Positions 24,427-32,751 of a DNA stretch of 64,000 nucleotides are shown here, piece after piece (position 1 is the first letter of the stretch; every line of letters starts with the position of its first letter). The notes under the pieces were generated by a model. That model had not been told where the DNA came from, did not search any database, and saw only the letters and a list, made by a program, of their open reading frames with translations. The position numbers and the translations under genes are program-made. Source of the DNA: Acidobacteriota bacterium (GTDB taxonomy: Bacteria > Acidobacteriota > Terriglobia > Bryobacterales > Bryobacteraceae); assembly GCA_025353165.1 (NCBI GenBank), contig JANXRE010000121.1, positions 1-64,000 of the forward strand. The letters run 5' to 3'.

Positions 24427-25473
24427 TTACTCCGCGCGGGGCAATATCAGCTCCGCGCGGAAACGCGTTTCCCCTTTCTGAATGTCCAGCCGCGCGTTGT
24501 CGCCGTAGCGCGAAGCCAGCCGGTTGCGGATATTCGTGAGGCCCAGCCCGGTTTTCCGCGGCGCGGGGCTGTCCGGATCGAAATCGTTCTCCACGGTCAC
24601 GCGCAGCAGCGCGCCGTCGATCTTGGCCGTGATGCGGATCGTGCCGCCATCCACCAGGCCGGCGATCCCGTGCTTCACGGCATTTTCGACCAGCGGCTGC
24701 ACAATCAGCGGAGGTACTCGGGCGGGCTCGGCCCGCGGATCGATCTCCCGCTCGACATGCAATCGTTTTCCGAACCGCACCTGCTCGACTTCCAGATAGA
24801 CCTGGGCCAGCTTGAGCTCGTCGCCGAACGTGATGTTCTCCCGTTCGCCCAGCCGCAGCGTCGTGCGCAGGAAATCGGAGAGTTTGAGGCACATCTCGCG
24901 CGCCCCGGCCGGATCCACCGTGGTCAACGCGCTCACCGAATTCAAGCTATTGAACAGGAAATGAGGATTGATCTGGGCCTTCAGCGCCTTCAACTCGGCT
25001 TCCCGCGCCAGCACCGCCGCCGCATTCGCGCGACGGCCTTCATCCTGCGCGGAAGCAAACGCGAGGTAAGCGTAATGGATGGTCACCGCCAGCAGGTAGA
25101 GGAAAACGCCGCTACCGAAAAGCAGTGGAACTTGTGGTGCGAGCCTGGCGGGGAGCGCCGGCATCCAGGTTCCGGCCAGCGCCCCGATACCGCGGGCCAT
25201 GAACGACCAGATGAGGCCGGCGATGAATGCCGCGGCCAGGTGGTTTCCCACGATGCGCACCATCGACGCGGTCCGCAGCGGCAGAAACCGGCAGGTATAC
25301 CAGGGCGCCAGGCAGACGATCGCGTAAAAGAGGCAAAGCGGAACCAGAATTACGGCGATGTGAGCCACATGCAACCCGCCCGCATGCAGGCCGCTGCCCA
25401 GGAACAGCAGTGGCAGCACCCAAACCGAAAGGTACAGGAGAAAACGCCGCGGCCGTGCGGCGAAGGGATGCAT
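24427..25473 (-). CDS. Membrane sensor histidine kinase, LytS/AlgZ type
   Basis: 348 residues. The first ~150 contain about four hydrophobic segments, followed by a His_kinase (PF06580-type) module with QINPHFLFNSLNSVSAL, where the His is the likely phosphorylation site (near residue 165), and an ATPase part with PLIVQPLVENAVKHG and GLGLTNIRNRL. Such kinases pair with LytTR response regulators, and the next gene encodes one. Signal unknown; no periplasmic sensor domain is seen, so the membrane segments themselves or the LiaF-like partner may sense. Confidence 0.87.
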   Translation of the reverse strand: MHPFAARPRRFLLYLSVWVLPLLFLGSGLHAGGLHVAHIAVILVPLCLFYAIVCLAPWYTCRFLPLRTASMVRIVGNHLAAAFIAGLIWSFMARGIGALAGTWMPALPARLAPQVPLLFGSGVFLYLLAVTIHYAYLAFASAQDEGRRANAAAVLAREAELKALKAQINPHFLFNSLNSVSALTTVDPAGAREMCLKLSDFLRTTLRLGERENITFGDELKLAQVYLEVEQVRFGKRLHVEREIDPRAEPARVPPLIVQPLVENAVKHGIAGLVDGGTIRITAKIDGALLRVTVENDFDPDSPAPRKTGLGLTNIRNRLASRYGDNARLDIQKGETRFRAELILPRAE

Positions 25474-25479
25474 GGCGTC

Positions 25480-26286
25480 TCAGTTCTGGACTACCACGCC
25501 GCCGAATATCGCGAGCCCGCTCACCACCAATCGTTGCAGCTTGTCCTGCGGGTTGCTCGGCGGCAGCGTCTTGTCTTCGTACCCGCCGAACACGCCGTGA
25601 CCTTTGACGATTACCGTCCAGGCTGTAGGCACGCGAATTTCGATTCCCCCAAACATGGCGTTCGCATCGATGTTGACTTCTTCCTGTCCGAGAGTTGCGC
25701 TCCGGAGGTCTATCTGCACGCCGCCGAACATCGCGATGAGCTCACCGCCCAGGAACGCCGGCGATATGACACTCCGCTTGACTCCTGCAAACAACGCCCA
25801 GTCGTGCAGAACCGAGTGATCGTTTGTCGCGGGTGGGGCTCCGCCCGGCGGGGACGCGATGTAGCGCTGCCGTTCGATCGCCCGAATGAGAAAAATCGCG
25901 CCGACTATCATCACGGCGATCGGACCAATCAGCCGCGGATCGATATGAAACCAGTCCATGTTACTGGCGAACCACAGCCCGCCCACGCCGACCAGGATAG
26001 CCCCAAAAATGGAGCCGACCGGGCGGCCTTGCGCCTCGATAATCTTGATCCCGCCGATGACCACCAGCACCAGCGGCCCGAAGTCCCAGATGTCGTGAAA
26101 CCGCATGATGCCCATGTTGTTGAGCAGCAACAGGACACCGGCGGCGATGATGAGCGTTCCCACCATGGCTCCGCGGTACGGCGCGTAGGTCTGTCGCGCC
26201 TCGCGCCTTTCGGCCCGGTCTTGGTGCGCCTTCCACGCGCCACACGCCTCGTCCATCTTGACGCGCCGCCAGTCCTCTCGGTCCAT
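25480..26286 (-). CDS. LiaF-like transmembrane protein
   Basis: 268 residues from ATG 26286. Residues ~35-150 hold four hydrophobic segments (MVGTLIIAAGVLLLLNNMGIM; FGPLVLVVIGGIKII; SIFGAILVGVGGLWF; IAVMIVGAIFLI), a pattern found in LiaF/DUF5668 proteins. The C-terminal ~100 residues contain repeated A/G-M-F-G-G-V/I turns (LIAMFGGVQIDL, AMFGGIEIRVP, AIFGGVVVQ) typical of the cell-wall-active antibiotic response domain. LiaF restrains a histidine kinase in Firmicutes; here it heads the operon with a histidine kinase 6 nt downstream, so a similar envelope-stress role is plausible. Earlier in-frame starts were rejected because that sequence overlaps ogt in another frame. Confidence 0.75.
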   Translation of the reverse strand: MDREDWRRVKMDEACGAWKAHQDRAERREARQTYAPYRGAMVGTLIIAAGVLLLLNNMGIMRFHDIWDFGPLVLVVIGGIKIIEAQGRPVGSIFGAILVGVGGLWFASNMDWFHIDPRLIGPIAVMIVGAIFLIRAIERQRYIASPPGGAPPATNDHSVLHDWALFAGVKRSVISPAFLGGELIAMFGGVQIDLRSATLGQEEVNIDANAMFGGIEIRVPTAWTVIVKGHGVFGGYEDKTLPPSNPQDKLQRLVVSGLAIFGGVVVQN

Positions 26287-26329
26287 GACTGAAGTGTAAC
26301 CAGTGGGTGACCTATATCGCGATCTGCAA

Positions 26330-26361
26330 TCGGTGAACGGCGGCCTTTTGTCGGTGAATGG
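26330..26361 (-). promoter_or_regulatory. Direct repeat, candidate LytTR operator
   Basis: TCGGTGAAYGG occurs at 26330-26340 and 26351-26361 on the plus strand, 21 bp start to start, 44-75 bp upstream of the LiaF-like ATG. LytTR regulators bind two 9-bp direct repeats spaced 12-13 bp, i.e. about 21-22 bp period. A GATATA -10-like element lies between the repeat and the gene (26313-26318, minus strand). Confidence 0.5.
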
Positions 26362-26405
26362 GAAAGAACGTCCGTAAGTAACTTCATTTTCATTCCGATC
26401 GACGT

Positions 26406-26915
26406 CTACCCTGTGGCTAATTCCAAAGCCAGCAGCGCCCGCTTGACGTCCAACCCGCCCCCGTACCCCCCAAGCCCCCCGCCCGTCCGAACCACCCGAT
26501 GACACGGCACGATAATCGCCACCGGATTGCGCCCGTTCGCGGACCCCACCGCGCGAGTCCCGGCCGGGCTTCCGGCGGCTACCGCAATCTGAGCGTACGT
26601 GCGGGTCTCGCCGTAAGGAATCGCCAGCAGCAAGTCCCAAACCCGCCGCTGGAACGCCGTCCCGCGCAAATCCAGCGGAAGCTGGAACTCCCGCAGCCAC
26701 CCCGCAAAATACGCTCCGAGTTGGGAAGCCGCCTCCCTTAGCAACGGATCGTCCGTCCCACCGGAAGCCGGCCCGTGTGCCTCTCGGTCCAGATGAACCC
26801 GGCAGATGCCGGTCTCCGATCGCTCGATCCGGGCGCATACTCCCGCCGTAAGCCAGACTACTTCTGCAAATCGGCCCTCAGTTTCGCTATCCTGCATAGT
26901 AGAGGAGGATAGCAC
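26406..26915 (-). CDS. ogt: Methylated-DNA-protein cysteine methyltransferase
   Basis: 169 residues. Suicide repair protein moving O6-alkyl groups from guanine to its active cysteine in VPCHRVV (near residue 140). Other marks: IPYGETRTYAQIAVAAGSP (DNA-binding helix) and GSANGRNPVAII with the arginine-finger region. Single-domain Ogt type without the AdaA metal-binding module. It is divergent from ispH, sharing a 65-bp intergenic region, and lies upstream of the LiaF-like operon. Confidence 0.9.
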   Translation of the reverse strand: MLSSSTMQDSETEGRFAEVVWLTAGVCARIERSETGICRVHLDREAHGPASGGTDDPLLREAASQLGAYFAGWLREFQLPLDLRGTAFQRRVWDLLLAIPYGETRTYAQIAVAAGSPAGTRAVGSANGRNPVAIIVPCHRVVRTGGGLGGYGGGLDVKRALLALELATG

Positions 26916-26957
26916 TCCGCTGCCCCCGCGATCCGGGGACTTCCTATCTGTCTGGGT

Positions 26958-26966
26958 TGCTATAAT
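26958..26966 (+). promoter_or_regulatory. Extended -10 promoter of the ispH-hopanoid operon
   Basis: TGC followed by a perfect TATAAT at 26961-26966, 14 nt before the ispH ATG, implying a 5' leader of only about 8 nt. No convincing -35 was seen, which is common for extended -10 promoters. Confidence 0.6.
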
Positions 26967-26980
26967 CGGGAGATCTACCT

Positions 26981-27973
26981 ATGCCTGCTGAAGCAGCGAT
27001 TCCCGCCACTGGTGTCAAGAAAATTCTGCTGCTGAAACCCCGCGGCTTCTGCGCCGGCGTGGTGCGCGCCATCGACGTAGTGAAAATCGTCCTGAAAATG
27101 TATGGCGCGCCAGTTTACGTGCGCAAGGAGATCGTTCACAACCGCCACGTCGTGGTCGAACTGCGCGAGGCGGGAGCGGTCTTCATCGACGAGCTCAGCG
27201 AAGTTCCGTCCGGCGCGCGAGTCATTTTTAGCGCCCACGGCGTCTCCCCGGCGGTTCGCGAAGAGGCCAAGGCGAGGAAACTGGAAGTCATCGACGCCAC
27301 CTGCCCCCTGGTGACCAAGGTCCACCTGGAGGCCATCCGCTTCGCGCGCAAACACTTCACTATCATACTGATCGGCCACAAGGACCACGACGAGGTAACC
27401 GGAACCCTGGGCGAGGCTCCCGCATCCACGATATTGGTCGAGTCGGAAGAGGATGTAGAGCGGCTCGAGGTTCCGAATCCCGACAAAGTGGCCTACATAA
27501 CCCAGACGACGTTGAGCCTGGACGAAACTACGGGCATCGTGGAACGTCTGCGCCAACGTTTCCCAAAAATTCAGTCGCCTGCGGCACAGGATATATGCTA
27601 TGCCACCGAGAACCGGCAGCTTGCGGTCCGGGCTGTTGCGCCGCAATGCCAGGCGCTACTGGTGGTCGGTTCGCAGAACAGTTCCAACTCCCGGCGCCTG
27701 GTCGAGGTTTGCATGCAGGCGGGAGTTCCCTCGTACCTGCTGGACGACCATTCCGAACTTCTCCCCGAGTGGCTGGAAGGCGTCGAAACCGTCGCCGTTA
27801 CCGCCGGTGCATCCGCGCCGGAGAACCTGGTCCAGGAGCTCATCGATTGCTTGACGGACCGGTTCGGCTACGGGGTCACCGAAGAGATTGAGCTGAAGGA
27901 AGAAGACGTCCGCTTTTCGCTCCCGCCCGGACTCGACGCCACTCTGCTCCACATAGCCGGCGCGAGGGTATGA
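26981..27973 (+). CDS. ispH: 4-hydroxy-3-methylbut-2-enyl diphosphate reductase
   Basis: 330 residues; last step of the MEP pathway, reducing HMBPP to IPP and DMAPP with a [4Fe-4S] cluster. The three cluster cysteines are visible in KPRGFCAGVVRAI, DATCPLVTKVH and DICYATENRQ, and the catalytic E/T region in ITQTTLS. First gene of the hopanoid operon, so C5 precursor supply is co-expressed with the pathway that consumes it. Its TGA overlaps the ATG of shc (ATGA at 27970). Confidence 0.95.
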   Translation: MPAEAAIPATGVKKILLLKPRGFCAGVVRAIDVVKIVLKMYGAPVYVRKEIVHNRHVVVELREAGAVFIDELSEVPSGARVIFSAHGVSPAVREEAKARKLEVIDATCPLVTKVHLEAIRFARKHFTIILIGHKDHDEVTGTLGEAPASTILVESEEDVERLEVPNPDKVAYITQTTLSLDETTGIVERLRQRFPKIQSPAAQDICYATENRQLAVRAVAPQCQALLVVGSQNSSNSRRLVEVCMQAGVPSYLLDDHSELLPEWLEGVETVAVTAGASAPENLVQELIDCLTDRFGYGVTEEIELKEEDVRFSLPPGLDATLLHIAGARV

Positions 27974-29898
27974 CGCCCAGTATCCAAATCGGCGACACCC
28001 TGGCCACAGCCGCCGCGCGGGCCGGCGAAAAGGCCGCTGCAGTCCTGCTTGGCATGCAGAGCCAGGAGGGCTACTGGTGGGCCGAACTCACCGCCGACAC
28101 CACCCTGGAATCCGACTGGATACTGCTTCAGCTCTGGCTGCACCCGCCCGTCAACGGCATCTGGAATCCTTTGAGCCGCCCGCTGATCGATAAGGCTGTA
28201 CACTCCATCCTGTCGCGTCAGTTGCCGGATGGCGGATTCAACATCTACCCGAAAGGCCCCTCCGAAGTCAGCGCGAGCGTGAAGGCTTACTTCGCCTTGA
28301 AACTCGCGGGAATACCCGTTAGCGGCGAACGGATGACCCGCCTGCGCGAGCGCATCCTGGCGCTGGGCGGCATCCAGTCCTCCAATAGCTACGTCCGTCT
28401 GAACCTCAGCCTCTTCAACCTCTATCCCCGGGAAGGAGCGCCCTCGGTGCCTCCCGAAATCATGCTGCTGGGACGCGTGATTTACGAGATGTCCTCCTGG
28501 ACCCGCAGCATTGTCATTCCGCTCTCCGTGACGCATGCGCTGAATCCCGGCCGCCCGGTGCCTGCCGGGTTCAATCTCGAGGAACTCTTCATCCCCGGTA
28601 AGCCGGCTACGTTCCAGCTTGCCGAAAGTCTGCTGTCGCTGAGAAACATCTTCCTGGCCGTGGACAAGGGCCTCAAAATCTGGGAAAAAGTCGGAGTCCG
28701 CCGCGTACGCCAGCGTGCCATCCGTCGCGCCGAGAAATGGATGCTCGAGCGTACCAAACTCACCGACGGCTTGGGTGCGATCTTTCCTCCCATGATGTAC
28801 ATCATCATGGCGCTCGATCTTTTGGGCTACGCGCCGGAGCATCCTGAGCGGGCGGAAGCGCAGCGGCAGTTCGACCGGCTGATGGTCGAACGCGGTGACG
28901 ATTTTTATTTCCAGCCGTGTTTCTCAGTGGTGTGGGACACCGCCATCGCCGCCTTCGCGATGGGTGAGTCCGGCTACGCGCCCGATTCGGCCATGCTTCG
29001 CGCCGGCGATTGGCTGCTCTCCAAAGAGGTCCGCCGAAAGGGCGATTGGAGCGTAAAGCGTCCCAACTTGGAGCCGTCGGGTTGGTATTTCGAGTTTGCG
29101 AACGAATTCTACCCCGATATCGACGACACCGCGATGGTGCTGCTTGGCATGTACCATACGCGCGCGACCGATCCCGAGAAGTTCGATGCGTGCGTGAAAC
29201 GAGCCTTGAACTGGCTGGTCGGGATGCAATCGAAGGACGGCGGCTGGGCGGCGTTCGACGTCGACAACGATTGGGAAGTGCTGTCGAAGGTTCCTTTCGC
29301 CGATCACAACGCAATGCTCGACCCGACCTGTCCCGACATCACAGGCCGCGTCCTGGAGGCGCTTGCGCTGTACGGCTTCGATTCCGGCCACCCGGCGGTT
29401 AGCCGGGGAGTCGATTACCTCAAGCGTACGCAGGAAACCGACGGAAGCTGGTACGGCCGGTGGGGCGTCGACTACATCTACGGCACGTTCCTGGCGCTCC
29501 GCGGACTGCGCGCGTGCGGCGAGAGCGATCGCGAGGCGTTTATCCTGCGGGCGGGAGAATGGCTTCGTTCCGTACAGAATCCGGACGGCGGATGGGGTGA
29601 AAGTTGTGCCAGCTACGACAACAACACCTTCACCGGAGCCCCGAGCACGGCGTCGCAGACCGCATGGGCCATCCTGGGTCTGCTCGCGGGAGGGGATACA
29701 ACCTCCGAAAGCCTCCGCAACGGCATCGAGTATCTGACCGCAACGCAGAAATCCGATGGCACGTGGGATGAGGACCTGGCCACTGGCACGGGCTTCCCGC
29801 GCGTCTTCTACCTCACGTACCACTTGTACCGTCAATCGTTCCCGCTGCTCGCGCTGGCGAGCTATCTTAAATCTGAAAACGGAGAAGATCGAGGATGA
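27970..29898 (+). CDS. shc: Squalene-hopene cyclase
   Basis: 642 residues, normal length. Membrane-associated class II terpene cyclase converting squalene to hopene/hopanol. The protonating DxDD motif is D383-I-D385-D386-TAM, and several QW repeats are visible (QLPDGGFNIYPKG, QSKDGGWAAFDVDND, QETDGSWYGRWGVDYIYGT, QNPDGGWGESCASYDN, QKSDGTWDEDLATGTGFPRVFYLTYH). Overlaps ispH and hpnH by 4 nt on each side. The ending FYLTYHLYRQSFPLLAL is typical for bacterial SHC. Confidence 0.96.
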   Translation: MTPSIQIGDTLATAAARAGEKAAAVLLGMQSQEGYWWAELTADTTLESDWILLQLWLHPPVNGIWNPLSRPLIDKAVHSILSRQLPDGGFNIYPKGPSEVSASVKAYFALKLAGIPVSGERMTRLRERILALGGIQSSNSYVRLNLSLFNLYPREGAPSVPPEIMLLGRVIYEMSSWTRSIVIPLSVTHALNPGRPVPAGFNLEELFIPGKPATFQLAESLLSLRNIFLAVDKGLKIWEKVGVRRVRQRAIRRAEKWMLERTKLTDGLGAIFPPMMYIIMALDLLGYAPEHPERAEAQRQFDRLMVERGDDFYFQPCFSVVWDTAIAAFAMGESGYAPDSAMLRAGDWLLSKEVRRKGDWSVKRPNLEPSGWYFEFANEFYPDIDDTAMVLLGMYHTRATDPEKFDACVKRALNWLVGMQSKDGGWAAFDVDNDWEVLSKVPFADHNAMLDPTCPDITGRVLEALALYGFDSGHPAVSRGVDYLKRTQETDGSWYGRWGVDYIYGTFLALRGLRACGESDREAFILRAGEWLRSVQNPDGGWGESCASYDNNTFTGAPSTASQTAWAILGLLAGGDTTSESLRNGIEYLTATQKSDGTWDEDLATGTGFPRVFYLTYHLYRQSFPLLALASYLKSENGEDRG

Positions 29899-31007
29899 AG
29901 TACCCGCTGTCGATGGTGGCCAACATGGCCGGCTATATCGTAAAGAACAAGCGCAATCCGCCGGCCGCCTGGCAGAAAACCATGTCGCCCACGGCGGATC
30001 TCTCGAACCCGTTCAAGATCGTCTACACTACTTCTACGGATTCCGCGAGGGAGCCGCATCCTTTCCAGAACAAGCGATTTCCCATCGTGTTGCAGCTCGA
30101 GCCGCTGCACGCCTGCAACCTGACCTGCACCGGCTGCGGCCGCATCCGCGAGTACGAAAGCGTGATCACCAAGCGCCTCTCGCTGGAACAGTGCCTGGCT
30201 GCCTCTGACGAGTGCGGCGCTCCCACCGTCGCCATCTGTGGCGGCGAGCCGATGCTGTACCCGGAAATTGCGCAGCTCGCCGCCACCCTGCTTCACGATC
30301 GAAACCGCAGCGTGATCCTCTGCACCAACGGGATGTTCATCAAGAAGAAAATTGCGGAGTTCAAGCCGCACAGCCGCTTCTTCTGGAACGTTCACCTGGA
30401 CGGCCTCGAGAAGACGCACGACCTGTGCGTGGAGCGCGAGGGAGTATTCCAGCAGGCCATCGAAGGAATCCGGATCGCAAAGCAGCACGGCTTCAGGGTC
30501 ATGACCAATACCACGGTCTACCAGGAAACCGACATGAAAGAGATCTGGCAGTTGTTCGAATTCCTCGTCGATCTCGACGTGGATGGACACACCATCTCGC
30601 CCGCCTACGGCTATTCCTCGGTGAACGACCGCGAGATCTTTATGACCCGGGACGACATCCGCGAGAAGTTCAAGGATATGGACAAGCTCGCCAAGCGCTT
30701 CAAGGTTCTGAATACGCCGGCTTACTCGGAGTTTCTCGCCGGCAAGCGCGAACTGCCCTGCACCGCGTGGGGCAATCCCACTTACAACGTGATGGGCTGG
30801 AAAGGGCCGTGCTATCTCATCACCGACGCGCACTACAAAACCTTCGAGGAATTGATGACGCGGACGCAGTGGGAGAACTACGGACCGGGCCGCGACTCGC
30901 GCTGCGAGCACTGCATGGTCCACGTCGGATTCGAGCCGTCGGCCGCCCTTGGCATCAACAACACACTGATGGACGGATTCAAGCAGCTTACCTGGTTGCT
31001 GAGTTAA
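29895..31007 (+). CDS. hpnH: Adenosyl-hopene transferase, radical SAM HpnH
   Basis: 370 residues. Uses a 5'-deoxyadenosyl radical to join adenosine to diploptene, forming adenosylhopane and founding the C35 side chain. Radical-SAM cluster C74-x3-C78-x2-C81 in HACNLTCTGCG; the family C-terminal end CEHCMVHVGFEPSAA is present. Residues ~20-60 form an extra N-terminal stretch compared with the usual short lead-in to the radical-SAM core. ATG overlaps the shc stop by 4 nt. A REP element begins 2 nt after the stop. Confidence 0.93.
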   Translation: MKYPLSMVANMAGYIVKNKRNPPAAWQKTMSPTADLSNPFKIVYTTSTDSAREPHPFQNKRFPIVLQLEPLHACNLTCTGCGRIREYESVITKRLSLEQCLAASDECGAPTVAICGGEPMLYPEIAQLAATLLHDRNRSVILCTNGMFIKKKIAEFKPHSRFFWNVHLDGLEKTHDLCVEREGVFQQAIEGIRIAKQHGFRVMTNTTVYQETDMKEIWQLFEFLVDLDVDGHTISPAYGYSSVNDREIFMTRDDIREKFKDMDKLAKRFKVLNTPAYSEFLAGKRELPCTAWGNPTYNVMGWKGPCYLITDAHYKTFEELMTRTQWENYGPGRDSRCEHCMVHVGFEPSAALGINNTLMDGFKQLTWLLS

Positions 31008-31008
31008 C

Positions 31009-31054
31009 GTGGCGCACGCACTCGTGCGTGCCGCGTCGGCACTCATGCCGACGC
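31009..31054 (+). repeat. REP copy between hpnH and hpnA
   Basis: Complete 46-bp copy. Hairpin 1: 31014-31020 with 31025-31031, loop CTCG. Hairpin 2: 31033-31041 with 31046-31054, loop CTCA. The following 31055-31076 resembles a damaged partner copy (compare loop AGGAGT at 59-64). Confidence 0.9.
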
Positions 31055-31073
31055 TTGGCGAGGAGTCGCGACC

Positions 31074-32051
31074 CTGAAACCCACTCTGATCACTGGAGCC
31101 ACCGGCTTCCTTGGTTGGCACGTGGCGCGGCTGTTGGTCGAACGCGGGCACACAGTGAAGGCGCTGGTGCGTCCAGGCAGCAGGCTCCGGGAACTCGATG
31201 CGGAACCGGTCACCGGCGATCTGCGCGATCCTGAATCGTTGGCCAGCGCGGTCGCCGGATGCGGCGTGGTGTTTCATATGGCTGCCGACTACCGGCTGTG
31301 GGCGCGCGACTCCCCGGAGATGTACCGTTCGAATGTGGATGGAACGCGCAATCTTCTGGCTGCCTCCCTGCGCGCCGGCGTCGAGCGGGTTGTGTATACG
31401 AGCACCGTGGGCTGCATCGGGATGCCTCCTGGCGGCGAGGGTGACGAACGCACGCCGGTCGGTCTGGACGATATGACCGGGCCGTATAAGCGCTCGAAGT
31501 TTCTGGCCGAGCAGGTCGCGCTTCAATACGCGCGGGAGGCGTTTCCCGTCGTCATCGTGAATCCGACGGCCCCCGTCGGCGACCACGATTGGAAACCGAC
31601 TCCAACCGGCAGGATGATCGTGGACTTTCTGCGAGGCAGGATGCCCGCGTATCTCGATACCGGCCTGAACCTCGTGGATGCGGACGATACCGCCGTGGGC
31701 CACCTGCTGGCCCTGGAACATGGCCGCGCCGGCGAGCGGTACATCCTCGGCTGCCGGAATATGACTTTGCGAGAGATTTTCGAGGAGCTGTCACGAATTT
31801 CAGGGCGCGCCGCTCCGAAGGTGCGTATACCGTACATGGTCGCTTACGCTGCTGGCTTGGCCAGCACGGCCTGGGCATCGGTCACCGGGCACGAGCCGCG
31901 CGCGCCCATCGACGCGGTCCGGATGGCTCGTAAGAAAATGTGGGTGTCGGCCGCAAAGGCGGAGCGGGAGTTGGGATTCCATCCCGGGCCGGTTGAGAAT
32001 GCGCTTGGAAAGGCGGCAGGCTGGTTTCAGCAGAATGGCTACCTCGGGTGA
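31074..32051 (+). CDS. hpnA: Hopanoid-associated NAD(P)-dependent sugar epimerase HpnA
   Basis: 325 residues of the extended SDR family. The N-terminal nucleotide-binding motif TGATGFLG and the catalytic YKRSK (Tyr/Lys, near residue 135) are visible. The first ATG/GTG/TTG in frame is GTG 31122, but that would remove the whole TGATGFLGWH motif. CTG 31074 starts exactly where family members have Met (MKPTLITGATGFLG) and has GAGGAG 8 nt upstream, so I take CTG as start. The gene is regularly found in hopanoid clusters although its precise step is unproven. It overlaps hpnG by 17 nt. Confidence 0.88.
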   Translation: MKPTLITGATGFLGWHVARLLVERGHTVKALVRPGSRLRELDAEPVTGDLRDPESLASAVAGCGVVFHMAADYRLWARDSPEMYRSNVDGTRNLLAASLRAGVERVVYTSTVGCIGMPPGGEGDERTPVGLDDMTGPYKRSKFLAEQVALQYAREAFPVVIVNPTAPVGDHDWKPTPTGRMIVDFLRGRMPAYLDTGLNLVDADDTAVGHLLALEHGRAGERYILGCRNMTLREIFEELSRISGRAAPKVRIPYMVAYAAGLASTAWASVTGHEPRAPIDAVRMARKKMWVSAAKAERELGFHPGPVENALGKAAGWFQQNGYLG

Positions 32052-32694
32052 CGTTGTAGTGATCGCCGCGGAAGCGCGGGAATTCTTCGGGTTGGTCCGG
32101 AAATCCGGGACGGCGGGATTCGTCCTGATAGCGAACGGTCCCGGGCCCGTTCTGGCGGGCCAGGCGGTCCGCGAGGCCGCGAGCCGGACAAAGATCCGAG
32201 CGCTGGTCAGCACGGGTCTCTGCGGCGCTTTGAAGCCCGAATTTGTCGTGGGTGATGTAGTTGTCGCCGATTGTGTTTTGGACGCGGCTTCGGGCAATCG
32301 GTACAGCGCCGCGCAGCCGCCGGTACGGCCCGCGGCGAAAATGGGTCTCGTCGTTTCCATGGACCGCGTCGCGGTGACAAGCGCCGAAAAAGAAGAACTC
32401 CGCCGCTTGACAGGCGCATGCGCGGTGGAAATGGAGGCGGCCGAAGTAGCTCGATGGGCCGTGCAGTTGGGCGTTCCTTTTTATTGCGTTCGTGCGGTGT
32501 CGGACACCGCGGATCATACTCTGGCGATGGACTTTAACGCGTATCGTGACAAGCAGGGCCGCTTCAGCCGCTGGCGAATCGCACTGGCTGCGATCGGAAA
32601 GCCTCGGCGCATACCGGCTCTTCGACAGTTCGACCAGGATTGCCGCATGGCCGCCGTGAAGTTGGGAGATTTTCTTGCAAACTGCCAATTCTAG
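32035..32694 (+). CDS. hpnG: Adenosylhopane nucleosidase HpnG
   Basis: 219 residues of the nucleoside phosphorylase/MTA-SAH nucleosidase superfamily. It removes adenine from adenosylhopane to yield ribosylhopane (phosphoribosyl- or ribosyl-). Visible are the Gly-rich NGPGPVLAGQAV, STGLCGALKPEFVVGDVVVAD and the VEMEAAEVARWA block that carries the ribose-binding Met-Glu, then CVRAVSDTADH with the catalytic Asp. ATG 32035 lies inside the end of hpnA. A REP element follows 11 nt after the stop. Confidence 0.88.
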   Translation: MATSGDVVVIAAEAREFFGLVRKSGTAGFVLIANGPGPVLAGQAVREAASRTKIRALVSTGLCGALKPEFVVGDVVVADCVLDAASGNRYSAAQPPVRPAAKMGLVVSMDRVAVTSAEKEELRRLTGACAVEMEAAEVARWAVQLGVPFYCVRAVSDTADHTLAMDFNAYRDKQGRFSRWRIALAAIGKPRRIPALRQFDQDCRMAAVKLGDFLANCQF

Positions 32695-32705
32695 GTTCCA
32701 AGGAC

Positions 32706-32751
32706 GTGGCGCACGCACTCGTGCGTGCCGCGTCGCCACTCATGGCGACGC
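32706..32751 (+). repeat. REP copy, left of the RAYT remnant
   Basis: Complete 46-bp copy. Hairpin 2 has GCGTCGCCA/TGGCGACGC where the 31009 copy has GCGTCGGCA/TGCCGACGC: both arms changed together, keeping the pairing. Confidence 0.9.

Noticed and set aside
26287-26838. N-terminal extension of the LiaF-like protein
   Set aside because: The upstream in-frame residues overlap ogt in another frame and have no protein character; LiaF-like sequence starts at MDREDWRRV (26286).
29862-31721. Long minus-strand frame across hpnH and hpnA
   Set aside because: It runs through the REP and opposite two clear enzymes; no domain is seen.
31122-32051. hpnA starting at GTG 31122
   Set aside because: It would delete the NAD-binding TGATGFLG motif encoded immediately upstream in the same frame.
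32564-32751. C-terminal extension of the RAYT protein beyond DYPWSSA
   Set aside because: It is translation of the REP and of DNA antisense to hpnG; RAYT proteins normally end near this point.
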